From positions 359,201-423,200 of the forward strand of contig NZ_LR656165.1 of NCBI RefSeq assembly GCF_902168435.1: a stretch of DNA of 64,000 bases, read 5' to 3'. The translations under genes and the position numbers were made by a program. Below the pieces are notes generated by a model. It had not been told where the DNA came from. It made no database searches and worked only from the letters and a program-made list of their open reading frames with translations. Numbering within the stretch: the stretch's first letter is position 1; every line of letters begins with the position of its first letter. Below are positions 34,514 to 43,017 of the stretch, in pieces. The DNA is from Bacillus marasmi (lineage in GTDB: Bacteria; Bacillota; Bacilli; Bacillales; Cytobacillaceae).

Positions 34514-35290
34514 ATGTCATTTTTAAAAATTAAAAATATTCATCACACCTATTTCACAAAAACCTCAAGCACAAACGCCCTCTCCGATGTATCGCTAGAA
34601 GTTAAGGAGGGAGATTTTGTCTCCTTCCTTGGCCCAAGCGGTTGTGGGAAAACAACATTGCTATCCATCATCGCAGGATTAATTAAGCCTACAAGCGGAG
34701 TGGTCACGATTGAGGATAAACCAATTAAAACGGATGGAAGCCAAATAGGCTATATGCTCCAACAAGACTATTTATTTCCTTGGAAGACAATTGAAGAAAA
34801 TATTTTACTTGGCTTAAAGCTGACCAAGCGCCTAAATATAGAAACCAAGCTTTATGCCTTTGATCTCCTTGAACAAATGGGCCTAATCGGTTTAGAAAAT
34901 CAACTACCGAAGCAGCTTTCTGGTGGAATGAGGCAGCGCGTCGCTTTAGTTAGAACTTTGGCAACTGAACCAAAGCTATTAATGCTTGATGAGCCATTTT
35001 CAGCCCTAGATTATCAGACAAAACTGAAACTTGAAAACCTCGTATCACTGGCGTTAACCAGCTTTAATAAAACAGCAATCCTCGTTACCCATGATATTGG
35101 TGAAGCCATCGCGATGAGCGATTGTATTTATTTATTTTCCGCCCGACCAGGAAGAGTCCATAAGGCCTTCTTCGTTCCAGAAGAATTCCGAAATCTCGAC
35201 CCCTTCCAAGTAAGAAATCATCCATCCTTCTCTGAGCTGTTTCAAACTATATGGAAGGAGTTGGAGTCCCTTGAATCAACAAAAGCCTGA
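34514..35290 (+). CDS. ytlC: ABC transporter ATP-binding protein
   Basis: A 258-residue nucleotide-binding subunit of the SsuB/TauB type. Walker A is [10 protein letters not shown], the signature [13 protein letters not shown], Walker [13 protein letters not shown] and the switch His in [12 protein letters not shown] 34514 follows GGAGG by 9 nt; the in-frame TTG at 34508 is too close. It overlaps the permease gene by 20 nt. Confidence 0.92.
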   Translation: MSFLKIKNIHHTYFTKTSSTNALSDVSLEVKEGDFVSFLGPSGCGKTTLLSIIAGLIKPTSGVVTIEDKPIKTDGSQIGYMLQQDYLFPWKTIEENILLGLKLTKRLNIETKLYAFDLLEQMGLIGLENQLPKQLSGGMRQRVALVRTLATEPKLLMLDEPFSALDYQTKLKLENLVSLALTSFNKTAILVTHDIGEAIAMSDCIYLFSARPGRVHKAFFVPEEFRNLDPFQVRNHPSFSELFQTIWKELESLESTKA

Positions 35291-36086
35291 TATTCATCTC
35301 CTCCATGAAAGCTATCTCCATACCTTGAAGCGTGAAAAGCAATGGGTTCGTTTATTCCAGTCATTAATTTTCCTAGCTTTTTTTGCATTATGGGAAATCG
35401 CCAGTCGCCAAAACTGGATTGATCCACTAATCTTCAGTTCACCAACGAAGGTCTATCGTTTATTTATTGAAAAAATCGTCGATGGTTCGTTGCTGACTCA
35501 TTTAGGTGTTACCTTAACTGAAACCGTACTTGGCTTTATTCTCGGAACTTTGCTCGGCACTTTACTTGCCTCTCTCCTATGGTGGTCACCGATTCTTTCA
35601 AGAATACTTGATCCGTACTTAGTTATACTCAACGCGATGCCAAAGGTAGCTCTTGGTCCGATTTTAATCGTCGCCCTTGGACCCGGACTCGGTTCGATTA
35701 TTGCCATGGGAACGATTATCTCAGTTATAATTACGACAATAGTGGTTTATACCTCCTTCAAGGAAGTCGATCCAAACTATTTGAAAGTACTGCATACGTT
35801 AGGGGCATCTAGATTTCAAAGCTTTAAGGAAGCCATCCTCCCTGCTTCCTTTCCAACGATTATTTCAACCTTAAAGGTAAATGTTGGGCTATCGTGGGTC
35901 GGGGTTATCGTCGGAGAATTTCTTGTTTCCTCAAGAGGACTCGGCTACATGATAATTTACGGTTTTCAAGTGTTTAATTTTACGCTTGTCCTCCTGTCCT
36001 TACTCGTCATTGCTGTATTTGCCACCATTATGTATCAACTCGTCGCTCTACTTGAGAAGAAAATTATTAAAGATGGTGAGAATTAA
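35271..36086 (+). CDS. ytlD: ABC transporter permease (SsuC/TauC-like)
   Basis: A 271-residue inner-membrane permease with six predicted helices and the EAA loop [21 protein letters not shown] that contacts the ATPase. The start is TTG at 35271 inside the 3' end of ytlC (20-nt overlap), after GGAG. With YtlA and YtlC it makes a complete importer. Confidence 0.9.
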   Translation: MNQQKPDIHLLHESYLHTLKREKQWVRLFQSLIFLAFFALWEIASRQNWIDPLIFSSPTKVYRLFIEKIVDGSLLTHLGVTLTETVLGFILGTLLGTLLASLLWWSPILSRILDPYLVILNAMPKVALGPILIVALGPGLGSIIAMGTIISVIITTIVVYTSFKEVDPNYLKVLHTLGASRFQSFKEAILPASFPTIISTLKVNVGLSWVGVIVGEFLVSSRGLGYMIIYGFQVFNFTLVLLSLLVIAVFATIMYQLVALLEKKIIKDGEN

Positions 36087-36189
36087 TTCTATGCTTTTAA
36101 ATAACTGAAAGAAACTAGGACGGAACTAAATCGTTCGCTATTAAAACCGAATGATTTTTATGGAGGAATATATTAAAGTTCAGTGTTGA

Positions 36190-36425
36190 TTTTCATGTAG
36201 GTATGAGAATCTAAATAAGAGTAGAATTTCCCCTTATTGTATGTAAGGGGGGCTAAATGAGCTGAAATAAGGGTAGATTTTCCGCTTAACGACTCCCCAA
36301 ACGACAAAATCAATTGATTTTTATGAAATAAGCGGAAAAACTCCCGTTATTATAAGGGAAATATGGGTCTTTTCCAAAATAAGCGTAATTCTTCCGCTTA
36401 TTTTCAAACACAAGGAAATCAACAT
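36190..36425. repeat. Degenerate AATAAG..CCGCTTATT inverted repeats
   Basis: Diverged copies of AATAAGNGTAGAATTTTCCGCTTA and its complement recur near 36,214, 36,263, 36,340 and 36,378 to 36,405. They fill the convergent gap between ytlD and ytkD before the terminator. Confidence 0.5.
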
Positions 36426-36522
36426 TCGGGTTAACAAACCCTCAAGCAAAAAAACTGCACTTAATGTGTGATCCAATCCACATTTATTTCAGGGTAGCTC
36501 TATAGAAAAAGAATTAAAAAAT

Positions 36523-36573
36523 CGAACTATTAGGAAATTCTAAGTTAGAATTTCACATGATAGTTCGGTTTTA
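36523..36573. terminator. Bidirectional terminator
   Basis: CGAACTAT / ATAGTTCG enclosing a second perfect stem GAAATTCTA / TAGAATTTC, with A-run and T-run flanks, between convergent ytlD and ytkD. Confidence 0.7.
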
Positions 36574-36617
36574 TGTTTAGCTGAAATACTTATGTCCCTG
36601 CCTCTTTTCATATTGCC

Positions 36618-37106
36618 TTAACGAGAAGAATGCATTTCGGATTTCAAAGTCTCTAGATACTCGAGACTTTTTTTAATCACATCATCCTTCATAATAAAGC
36701 TATATTTTGCTTGAAACCGTTCTTCAAGTATATTTCCCATTTCAAACACAGGCCCATTGGTCTCTAAGTAATCATCTTTTTTGACCAATTTCTTTATTTT
36801 TCCATAAAAAATAGTTTTTACAAATTTGCTATTTCCGTTGCTTACTTGGTATTCACCGAGTGGGAAAAAGTTTTCTAGCACCCCGCCAGTTTCCTCAAAT
36901 ACCTCACGTACCGCAGCTTGCTCGGGTGTCTCCCCTTTTTCAATTTTACCACCGGGAAATTCCCAGCCCCGCTCCTTATGGGAAGTTAGTAACCATTTAT
37001 CACTATAAGAGCAAATCACAATGACATGTCCGCTACTTTGTTCGAAAGAGTGTTGCTTGAAGGCCAGCTGTACCGTACAGCCATGCTCATCTAAAAATTG
37101 TTCCAC
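36618..37106 (-). CDS. ytkD: Nudix hydrolase, 8-oxo-dGTPase type (YtkD)
   Basis: A 162-residue Nudix enzyme; the Nudix box [20 protein letters not shown] followed by ETGG has all metal-binding Glu residues. B. subtilis YtkD hydrolyses 8-oxo-dGTP and other nucleoside triphosphates and lowers mutation in spores and stationary cells. The start is GTG 37106 after GGGGGG; an overlapping ATG is in the wrong frame. Position beside dps fits an oxidative-stress region. Confidence 0.85.
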   Translation of the reverse strand: MEQFLDEHGCTVQLAFKQHSFEQSSGHVIVICSYSDKWLLTSHKERGWEFPGGKIEKGETPEQAAVREVFEETGGVLENFFPLGEYQVSNGNSKFVKTIFYGKIKKLVKKDDYLETNGPVFEMGNILEERFQAKYSFIMKDDVIKKSLEYLETLKSEMHSSR

Positions 37107-37179
37107 ATCCGGTCCCCCCGCTCTTGTCTATCTCCTCCTATTTTACAATAGGTCAGCGCTACGGGGAAATTTGATTACT

Positions 37180-37503
37180 TTACTGCAAATCAGGTAGTAT
37201 GCCAATTGAACGGATATGCTGTTTCGCTACATCGTCACCAAGCTCATATATCATTTTATAAATCTGCTGCAGTGTGTCGTCATAGGCATCGTTTTCACGA
37301 TCGTAATGATATTGCACATAAGGTACATGAGCCCTAGCAAAACTTTGCCAATCAGTTGAATAGTTTTGGTCAAAGTACTCTCGCAGCTTTGTAATTTCAT
37401 CATCATTGGCTTCAATTTTAAAGTCCCACGGCGAATCCGTCGCCGTTTTCATAATTTGTCCAGTAGAAATGGTGATATAGTAGGGCTTTTTTGTTTGATC
37501 CAT
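37180..37503 (-). CDS. Conserved-looking hypothetical protein
   Basis: A 107-residue soluble protein, MDQTKKPYYITISTGQIMKT, then an acidic helical part with many aromatic residues (PYVQYHYDRENDAYDDTL). I do not recognise a named family. ATG 37503 follows GGGGA by 7 nt; the frame is open for 34 codons upstream but that part has no RBS and overlaps the likely promoter. It has no membrane segment or signal peptide. Confidence 0.65.
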   Translation of the reverse strand: MDQTKKPYYITISTGQIMKTATDSPWDFKIEANDDEITKLREYFDQNYSTDWQSFARAHVPYVQYHYDRENDAYDDTLQQIYKMIYELGDDVAKQHIRSIGILPDLQ

Positions 37504-37759
37504 CTTGTCATCCCCTTTTACTCTGCTCTTTATCGTTTCCCACAGAAACGCTTTATTTATTCGTTCTAAAGTACTGATTTTTCTATAAAAAGGATAATCT
37601 TTCATATTTTTAAGTTACTTAACTAACACTTCGGTGTAGTTTTGGGGTAAACTGAAAATATAAAATATTCAGGGACGAATAAATCCTACCTTAAGTGGGA
37701 TTTAATAAGTAAGGCCAACATAAAATGATTACTACCATAAAAGAAATGGAGGTGTAGAA

Positions 37760-38017
37760 ATGAAATTAGTGGATGAACTGTTTGAATTATACCGTGACAA
37801 GCTTTCTGGAGACGATGAAGATATTGATATGCTTGCCTTTGCTATTTTAGAGGAAATGAGTCGTGATGACCTGTTACACCTTATTCAGGAATTATCAACC
37901 CAAGAGCTACATAACGTGATTGGCGTTTATTTGATTGAAAGTCTGCGTGAAAAATTTGCGCAACAGGAATACGGCCAACACCGTCCACAAACAATCGTTT
38001 CGCGAAATATTCATTAA
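37760..38017 (+). CDS. Small acidic helical protein (possibly DUF6154)
   Basis: An 85-residue protein, MKLVDELFELYRDKLSGDDE followed by three predicted amphipathic helices and a short basic tail. It looks like a Bacillaceae family annotated DUF6154, which is from memory and uncertain; no function is known. A strong RBS (GGAGGTG) precedes the ATG, and a terminator follows directly. Confidence 0.7.
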   Translation: MKLVDELFELYRDKLSGDDEDIDMLAFAILEEMSRDDLLHLIQELSTQELHNVIGVYLIESLREKFAQQEYGQHRPQTIVSRNIH

Positions 38018-38027
38018 CCAATACATA

Positions 38028-38059
38028 AAGCTGGCAGTAGCTGCCAGCTTCTTTATTTT
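38028..38059 (+). terminator. Terminator
   Basis: AAGCTGGCAG / CTGCCAGCTT stem with a 3-nt loop followed by CTTTATTTT, between convergent small gene and dps. Confidence 0.85.
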
Positions 38060-38076
38060 ATTCTGGACTTTCTTTG

Positions 38077-38514
38077 CTAACCTAAAAAGGCTTGAAGCAT
38101 CCACATTGTTTTGCGGAGATTAGTTTGCATATCAAGGAAAACATCTGCGGTTCCTTGATCATCCGCTTTCTCAGCTAGCTCGATAACTTGCTTGTTTTCA
38201 TTCATTATTGTGCCAAAGTCGGTGTGAATGTTTTTCACCATCGTCGATGCATCTTCTCCACCCTCTGACTCTTGAATTGATGCGAGTTCCAAGCATTGTT
38301 TAATCGAACCAATCGGACTCCCACCAACGGCTAAAATTCTCTCTGCTAATTCATCAATATAACCTGCTGCTTCATCATAAAATTCCTCAAACTTTTCATG
38401 TAGCGTAAAGAAGTTCTGTCCCTTTACATACCAATGATAATTATGGAGCTTCACGTAAAGTACAGTCCAATTGGCAATTTGCTTATTCACCGCCTGAATT
38501 ACGTCTGTTGACAT
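38077..38514 (-). CDS. dps: Dps-family ferritin-like DNA-protection protein
   Basis: A 145-residue Dps protein. The ferroxidase signature runs NYHWYVKGQNFFTLHEKFEE then FYDEAAGYIDELAERI, carrying the His/Asp/Glu ligands that oxidise iron at the dimer interface. Dps stores iron and shields DNA against peroxide. In B. subtilis dps is under sigma-B; a sigma-B-like promoter is visible upstream here. GGAGG precedes the ATG. Confidence 0.93.
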   Translation of the reverse strand: MSTDVIQAVNKQIANWTVLYVKLHNYHWYVKGQNFFTLHEKFEEFYDEAAGYIDELAERILAVGGSPIGSIKQCLELASIQESEGGEDASTMVKNIHTDFGTIMNENKQVIELAEKADDQGTADVFLDMQTNLRKTMWMLQAFLG

Positions 38515-38537
38515 GTTATCAACCTCCCGAGACTATT

Positions 38538-38561
38538 ATGCCCGGTGGTATGTGAAATAAC
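38538..38561 (-). promoter_or_regulatory. Possible sigma-B promoter of dps
   Basis: Minus strand GTTATT, 12-bp spacer, GGGCAT, against the sigma-B consensus GTTTAA-N12-15-GGGTAT. Two mismatches in the -35 and one in the -10. The position, about 25 nt upstream of the ATG, suits. Confidence 0.45.
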
Positions 38562-38641
38562 TCATGACTTTTTAAATATATAAACTATCTCAAAAGTGAT
38601 AATTTTATGATAAAATAATGAAGAGTAAGGGGGGAATAATT

Positions 38642-38803
38642 TTGACAGTAGTAATGATTATTTCGGTTATTATTGTAGTTGTTGTATTATTATTAGCAGT
38701 GTTAACGACGGGGAAAGCATATAACTATAAACATACAATTGATGAACTTCCACAAATAGATGAAAATAACGATGATTCCAAAAAAGCAGGGACTGACCTA
38801 TAA
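38642..38803 (+). CDS. ytzI: YtzI-like single-span membrane protein
   Basis: A 53-residue protein: one long hydrophobic helix (MIISVIIVVVVLLLAVLTTG) then the tail KAYNYKHTIDELP, the pattern of the small YtzI family as I recall it. The function is unknown. The start is taken as TTG 38642, 8 nt after AAGGGGG; an in-frame ATG at 38618 lies before that RBS. A terminator overlaps the end of the gene. Confidence 0.65.
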   Translation: MTVVMIISVIIVVVVLLLAVLTTGKAYNYKHTIDELPQIDENNDDSKKAGTDL

Positions 38804-38820
38804 CGGCAGTCCCTCTTTTT
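38788..38820 (+). terminator. Terminator overlapping the ytzI stop
   Basis: AGGGACTG / CAGTCCCT stem followed by CTTTTT; its 5' arm lies inside the last ytzI codons. Confidence 0.8.
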
Positions 38821-38848
38821 GTTTCAGCACCTAGGCGCTTCTGCTTTT

Positions 38849-39322
38849 TTATGCGAATATTTCTTTTAAATTGTTTTTATCGTGATCGAGCCAGAAACGC
38901 ATTAATTTCTTTGCTCCTTCTAAATCATGAAGCTTAGCCTGACCGCATTGTTTTTCGTTAGCTGCAGGAATTTCAGTAATTTCTACCGCTTCCTTCATCG
39001 TATCCTCAAGCAGGTCGATAATTTCCTCAACAGTTGGTTCTCCACTTACAACTAAGTAATACCCAGTTTGACAACCCATTGGTGAAATATCGATAATATC
39101 GAAATGATCATATTTCTCTGAGTGCTTTCGGATATTAAAAGCAAGTAAGTGCTCCAATGTATGAATCGCATCTGGCTTCATTGCTTGTTTGTTCGGCTGA
39201 CAAAAACGAATATCAAATTTATTTACAACACCGTCGCTACCCACTTTATGAACACCGCAGTGTCTTACGTATGGCGCAACAACAGCATTATGGTCTAAAT
39301 CAAAGCTTTCTACTGATGGCAT
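38849..39322 (-). CDS. luxS: S-ribosylhomocysteine lyase LuxS
   Basis: A 157-residue LuxS that cleaves S-ribosylhomocysteine to homocysteine and the AI-2 precursor DPD, part of the activated methyl cycle fed by MetK. Metal ligands are H54 and H58 (HTLEH) and C126; the catalytic C84 is in [15 protein letters not shown] precedes the ATG. Its place between the ytzI-like gene and yidD fits Bacillus order. Confidence 0.97.
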   Translation of the reverse strand: MPSVESFDLDHNAVVAPYVRHCGVHKVGSDGVVNKFDIRFCQPNKQAMKPDAIHTLEHLLAFNIRKHSEKYDHFDIIDISPMGCQTGYYLVVSGEPTVEEIIDLLEDTMKEAVEITEIPAANEKQCGQAKLHDLEGAKKLMRFWLDHDKNNLKEIFA

Positions 39323-39435
39323 GTTAACACTCCTTCATATTTGATTGATTGCATCCCGCAATCACAATTTTAGACGAATCAGGAAAATTATGCTACCGTT
39401 TATTTAAATTAATGTTATTTGAAAGGATGCCCAAA

Positions 39436-39684
39436 ATGTTTGCGAAAATTTTTATGAAAATAATTCGTTTTTACCAAATAGTCATATCACCCATCAAACC
39501 ACCTACTTGTCGCTTTTACCCGACATGCTCACATTATGGTTTAGAGGCTATAAAACGGTTTGGCGCAATTCGTGGAGGATGGTTAACGATTAAGCGGATA
39601 TTAAAATGCCACCCGTTGCACCCGGGCGGCCTGGATTTTGTACCTGAGGAATGGCCCTCAAAGCATAAAAAACACCATCATTAA
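39436..39684 (+). CDS. yidD: Membrane protein insertion efficiency factor YidD
   Basis: An 82-residue protein with the family core [40 protein letters not shown] and [12 protein letters not shown]. YidD is a small amphipathic protein at the inner membrane face that helps YidC insert proteins. Start at ATG 39436 after GGATG; the frame continues 29 codons upstream without support. Convergent with the carbonic anhydrase gene, with a gap of only 6 bp. B. subtilis name ytjA. Confidence 0.88.
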   Translation: MFAKIFMKIIRFYQIVISPIKPPTCRFYPTCSHYGLEAIKRFGAIRGGWLTIKRILKCHPLHPGGLDFVPEEWPSKHKKHHH

Positions 39685-39690
39685 TTGTTA

Positions 39691-40266
39691 TTATTCTGTT
39701 TCAGAAACCTCATAACCGTTTTCAATCAAATCAAGCTTACCAGTTGTTGGATCAATGACAAGACCATGAACTGAAACTTCTTTTGGTAGAAGCGGATGGT
39801 TTCGAATTACATTCACGCTATGAGTAACACTATCGCGAACATTATCAAAGCCTTTTAGCCAATTTTTAACATCTATTCCAGAATAGGACAAAGTATTAAT
39901 CGTTTCCTCTTTAACGCCGCGGGCCTTCATTTTCTCGATGATTGGGTCAGCTTTTAAGCCTGCCATCCCGCAATCATAGTGACCAATTACTAAAACTTCC
40001 TCAGCTTGCAATTCATATATTGCCACTAAAATACTACGCATTACGCTTCCAAATGGGTGTGTTAGGAGCGCGCCTGCGTCTTTAACAATTTTTACATCAC
40101 CATTACCTAGGTTTAATGCTTTTGGAAGTAATTCCAGAAGTCTTGTGTCCATACATGTCAAAATCACCATATGCTTATTAGGGAATTTTGTTGTAATGTA
40201 CGCTTCATACTTCTTTTCTGTAACAAATTCCTCATTATAGTTTAAAATTTCATCTAGTAATTTCAT
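39691..40266 (-). CDS. ytiB: Beta-carbonic anhydrase
   Basis: A 191-residue beta-class carbonic anhydrase. Zinc ligands and the Asp-Arg dyad are C38-x-D40-x-R42 (TCMDTR) and H96-x-x-C99 (HYDCGMAG). It interconverts CO2 and bicarbonate in the cytoplasm. The sequence matches the YtiB type. GGGGAG then AAAGGA lie upstream of the ATG. Confidence 0.9.
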   Translation of the reverse strand: MKLLDEILNYNEEFVTEKKYEAYITTKFPNKHMVILTCMDTRLLELLPKALNLGNGDVKIVKDAGALLTHPFGSVMRSILVAIYELQAEEVLVIGHYDCGMAGLKADPIIEKMKARGVKEETINTLSYSGIDVKNWLKGFDNVRDSVTHSVNVIRNHPLLPKEVSVHGLVIDPTTGKLDLIENGYEVSETE

Positions 40267-40350
40267 TCCTTTATTTCTCCCCTAATATTTGTCGTATTTT
40301 GTCCATAATAATAGAATACTCACTTTTTAACAATAGGACAAATTTTAATG

Positions 40351-40407
40351 TTGCAATTTTTGCATAAATTTTGTAAGATACAAAAAGACAAATCGTAACG
40401 GTTACGA
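40351..40407 (+). promoter_or_regulatory. Promoter with Zur-type operator for the zinc-binding protein
   Basis: TTGCAA (40,351), 17-bp spacer, TAAGAT (40,374) put the start near 40,386. Just downstream, TCGTAACGGTTACGA (40,393-40,407) is a perfect 7-1-7 palindrome close to the Zur box TCGTAATNATTACGA; both differences from consensus are symmetric. Confidence 0.75.
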
Positions 40408-40515
40408 ATTACAACAGATAATTCATAGTAATCTAGCAATTTAAAGAGCTATTGGCAAGCTAACCAAATTCTTTATGAATAATGGTCTCCTTGTCTGGGG
40501 AAGGATGATTTACAA

Positions 40516-41490
40516 TTGAAAAAATCTTTATTAGTAATGATGTCAGTTTTATTATCCATTAGTTTATTTTTAGTTGGATGCGGAAAAAAACAGGAAGAGG
40601 CTTCCAACGGTGCTTCTGACAAGCTTACCGTTTTCACAACTGTCTATCCATTGCAATTTTTCACTGAGCAAATTGGCGGAGAATACGTAGACGTTAATAC
40701 CATTTATCCGCCAGGTGCTGATGAACATACATTTGAACCAACACAAAAGGACATGATGAAGCTCGTTGATGCAGATTTATTCTTTTTCATTGGTTTAGGC
40801 TTAGAGGGATTTGTTGAGAAAGCCAAGGATACATTAAAAAATGAGGATGTTGAAATGGTTGCAACAGCCGAGAGCCTTGAGCTTGAAGAGTCCGAAGAGC
40901 ACAATGATGAGGAAGCACGTGAGGAAGAGGATGCTCATGAGGATGAGAAAGAAAATGGTCATAGTCATTCAGTTGATCCACATGTTTGGATTGATCCAAT
41001 TTATTCAAAAGAACTAGCCAAAACGATTAAGGATCATTTAGTGGAGAAAATGCCAGACCAAAAGGATACTTTCGAGAAAAATTATCAAGAGCTTGCTGAC
41101 GAATTAGATAAAATCGATCAAAAAATGGCTGATACAGTTTCATCTGCAAAACGTAAAGAAATTCTCGTATCCCATTCTGCTTATGGATACTGGGAAAAAC
41201 GATATGGCATCGAACAAATCAGCATTTCTGGATTATCAACTACAAATGAACCATCACAGAAAAAGCTCGAAGAAATTATTGAAAAAGCGAAAGAACATAA
41301 TATCAAGTACATGCTGTTTGAACAAAACGTTTCCTCTAAATTAGCGGATGTTGTTGAAAAGGAAGTAGGCGCAAAGCCGCTTACCTTGCACAACCTATCA
41401 ACCTTAACACAAGAAAACATCGACAACAAAGACAACTACATCACCATCATGGAACAAAACATCAAAACACTCAAAACTGCACTACAGTAA
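40516..41490 (+). CDS. Zinc ABC transporter substrate-binding lipoprotein (AdcA/ZnuA-like)
   Basis: A 324-residue cluster A-I metal-binding lipoprotein; lipobox LVGC (about residue 23). Metal-ligand regions include PGADEHTFEP, VDPHVWIDP, VSHSAYGYW and the late FEQNVSSK. A His/Glu/Asp-rich loop (about 130-158, with ENGHSHS) is the hallmark of zinc, not manganese, binders. The start is TTG 40516 after GGGGAAGG. No permease or ATPase gene is next to it, so it must work with a transporter encoded elsewhere. A Zur box upstream supports zinc repression. Confidence 0.88.
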   Translation: MKKSLLVMMSVLLSISLFLVGCGKKQEEASNGASDKLTVFTTVYPLQFFTEQIGGEYVDVNTIYPPGADEHTFEPTQKDMMKLVDADLFFFIGLGLEGFVEKAKDTLKNEDVEMVATAESLELEESEEHNDEEAREEEDAHEDEKENGHSHSVDPHVWIDPIYSKELAKTIKDHLVEKMPDQKDTFEKNYQELADELDKIDQKMADTVSSAKRKEILVSHSAYGYWEKRYGIEQISISGLSTTNEPSQKKLEEIIEKAKEHNIKYMLFEQNVSSKLADVVEKEVGAKPLTLHNLSTLTQENIDNKDNYITIMEQNIKTLKTALQ

Positions 41491-41535
41491 AGCGATGGGG
41501 GACAGTCCCCCATCGCTTTACTGTGTTAAATTTTT
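41484..41535 (+). terminator. Long perfect hairpin over the stop codon
   Basis: A 19-bp perfect stem (arms 41,484-41,502 and 41,506-41,524, containing AGCGATGGGGGA) with loop CAG. The 5' arm includes the stop codon of the zinc-binding protein. A T-run comes only after GTTAAA. It probably ends or protects the transcript. Confidence 0.6.
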
Positions 41536-41623
41536 TGGTAAGTTGGCCTCATTTTTACATGGATAGGACTGAGCGTTTTTTCAAATTATAGTGTTGTACC
41601 CTTAAGACAAGGAGTGATATTGG

Positions 41624-41791
41624 ATGGCTCAAGACGTATTATGCGATGTAAGCAACTGTCAATTCTGGAAAGAAGGAAATAGATGCGCTGCTGAGCAGAT
41701 TTATGTTGTGAACGAGGGCAGTGAAATGGCTGCCAATAGCTCAGGCACCAATTGTAAAACGTTTATTCCGAATGACGAACTTTCGATATAA
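41624..41791 (+). CDS. Small DUF1540-type cysteine-rich protein
   Basis: A 55-residue protein, MAQDVLCDVSNCQFWKEGNR, then a second half with GTNCKTFIP. Four conserved-looking cysteines (C7, C12, C21, C44) give the DUF1540 pattern of a small zinc-ribbon-like domain common in Firmicutes. The function is unknown. GGAGTG lies about 8 nt before ATG 41624. Confidence 0.75.
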   Translation: MAQDVLCDVSNCQFWKEGNRCAAEQIYVVNEGSEMAANSSGTNCKTFIPNDELSI

Positions 41792-41883
41792 TAAACGTTG
41801 ATCCTCTGTGCTTTTGGTACAAACGTAGAGCAAAGGTGGCTCGCCTTTCCCCATGCGTAAAGCCACCGAAGCTTGACTTAAAT

Positions 41884-41908
41884 AGGACCAGGTTTAATGC
41901 CTGGTCCT
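41884..41908. terminator. Possible bidirectional terminator
   Basis: AGGACCAGG / CCTGGTCCT, a 9-bp perfect stem with a 7-nt loop, directly after menC on the minus strand. The T-runs are weak. Confidence 0.55.
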
Positions 41909-41910
41909 TG

Positions 41911-43017
41911 TTAAAAAAAGATTGTTTCCCTATAAAGAGTCGACTCCGTAAGGCTTTTTTCATTTATTGTAAAACCAATACCAGCACCTGTTGGCACTTT
42001 GATGTGACCATTTTCAACAACAACCTCTGGCAGCGTTATATCCTCTTCCCAATAACGACTTGAAGCAGAAATATCTCCTGGAATTGTAAAGCCCGGCAGT
42101 GAAGCTAAAGCAATATTATGTGCCCTAGAAACTCCATATTCCACCATACCACCAACCCAAACTTGAATTCCCTTGTCCACCGCCAAGTCATGGATTGCTT
42201 TAGCAGTTCGCAAACCACCTACCCGGCCAATCTTTAAGTTGAGTACCTTGCAGCTCCCAAGTTCAATCGCATTTCGCGCATCCTCATACGTAACAATGCT
42301 TTCATCCAAGCATATCGGCGTCTTGATTTGTTGCTGGAGCTTGGCGTGCTGAATAATATCATCATGTGCTAACGGCTGTTCAATCATCAGCAGACCAAAC
42401 GAATCTAGCGCTTGTAAACGCGATACATCCTCGAGCGTATAAGCAGAATTGGCATCTGCCATGATTGCTAAGCTCGGATAGCGTTTCCTGATTGGCTCTA
42501 TCATTTCGACATCAGAGCCGGGGCTAATTTTTATCTTTATCCTTTTGTAGCCATCCTCTAAATATCCTTCAATTTGGCGATACGCTTCCGCAAGCGAACT
42601 CGTCGCAACGACCACTCCCGAAGGGATTTCTGTTTTTGTGCCCCCTAACAACGAGGACAACGACACTTGTTTTCTTTTAGCATATAAATCCCAATATGCC
42701 GTCTCTAACCCAGCTTTAGCCATTTCGTTTCGTCTGTATTTGTTTAGAAGCGGCGTCACCTGTTCAGGATGCTGTACTGGGTTATTTTTTAAAAGAGGAA
42801 TGAAAAAGTCCTTCAGCATATGGTAAGCGGTCTTTACCGTTTCCTCGGTGTACCAAGGGGAGGAAAAGGCAACCACTTCACCATAGCCCTGCAAACCGTC
42901 ACTGTCAGTCAGCTCAACGATAATCGATTCACGGTTAACCACCGTCTCCAAATGCGTCGCAAAGGGGAATTTGAGTGATTTGGAGATGACGTACAGCGAT
43001 ATGCTATGAATGTTCAT
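41911..43017 (-). CDS. menC: o-Succinylbenzoate synthase
   Basis: A 368-residue enolase-superfamily enzyme that dehydrates SHCHC to o-succinylbenzoate in menaquinone synthesis. Catalytic motifs are KIKIS (Lys), MADANSAYT (Asp), ICLDESIV (Glu/Asp) and LNLKIGRVGG (Lys). GGGGAG precedes the ATG. It overlaps menE by 14 nt. Confidence 0.9.
   Translation of the reverse strand: MNIHSISLYVISKSLKFPFATHLETVVNRESIIVELTDSDGLQGYGEVVAFSSPWYTEETVKTAYHMLKDFFIPLLKNNPVQHPEQVTPLLNKYRRNEMAKAGLETAYWDLYAKRKQVSLSSLLGGTKTEIPSGVVVATSSLAEAYRQIEGYLEDGYKRIKIKISPGSDVEMIEPIRKRYPSLAIMADANSAYTLEDVSRLQALDSFGLLMIEQPLAHDDIIQHAKLQQQIKTPICLDESIVTYEDARNAIELGSCKVLNLKIGRVGGLRTAKAIHDLAVDKGIQVWVGGMVEYGVSRAHNIALASLPGFTIPGDISASSRYWEEDITLPEVVVENGHIKVPTGAGIGFTINEKSLTESTLYRETIFF

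Noticed and set aside
38604-38620. PerR box before the ytzI-like gene (ATTTTATGATAAAAT)
   Set aside because: A perfect palindrome, but it does not match the PerR consensus TTATAATNATTATAA and may simply be AT-rich promoter DNA.
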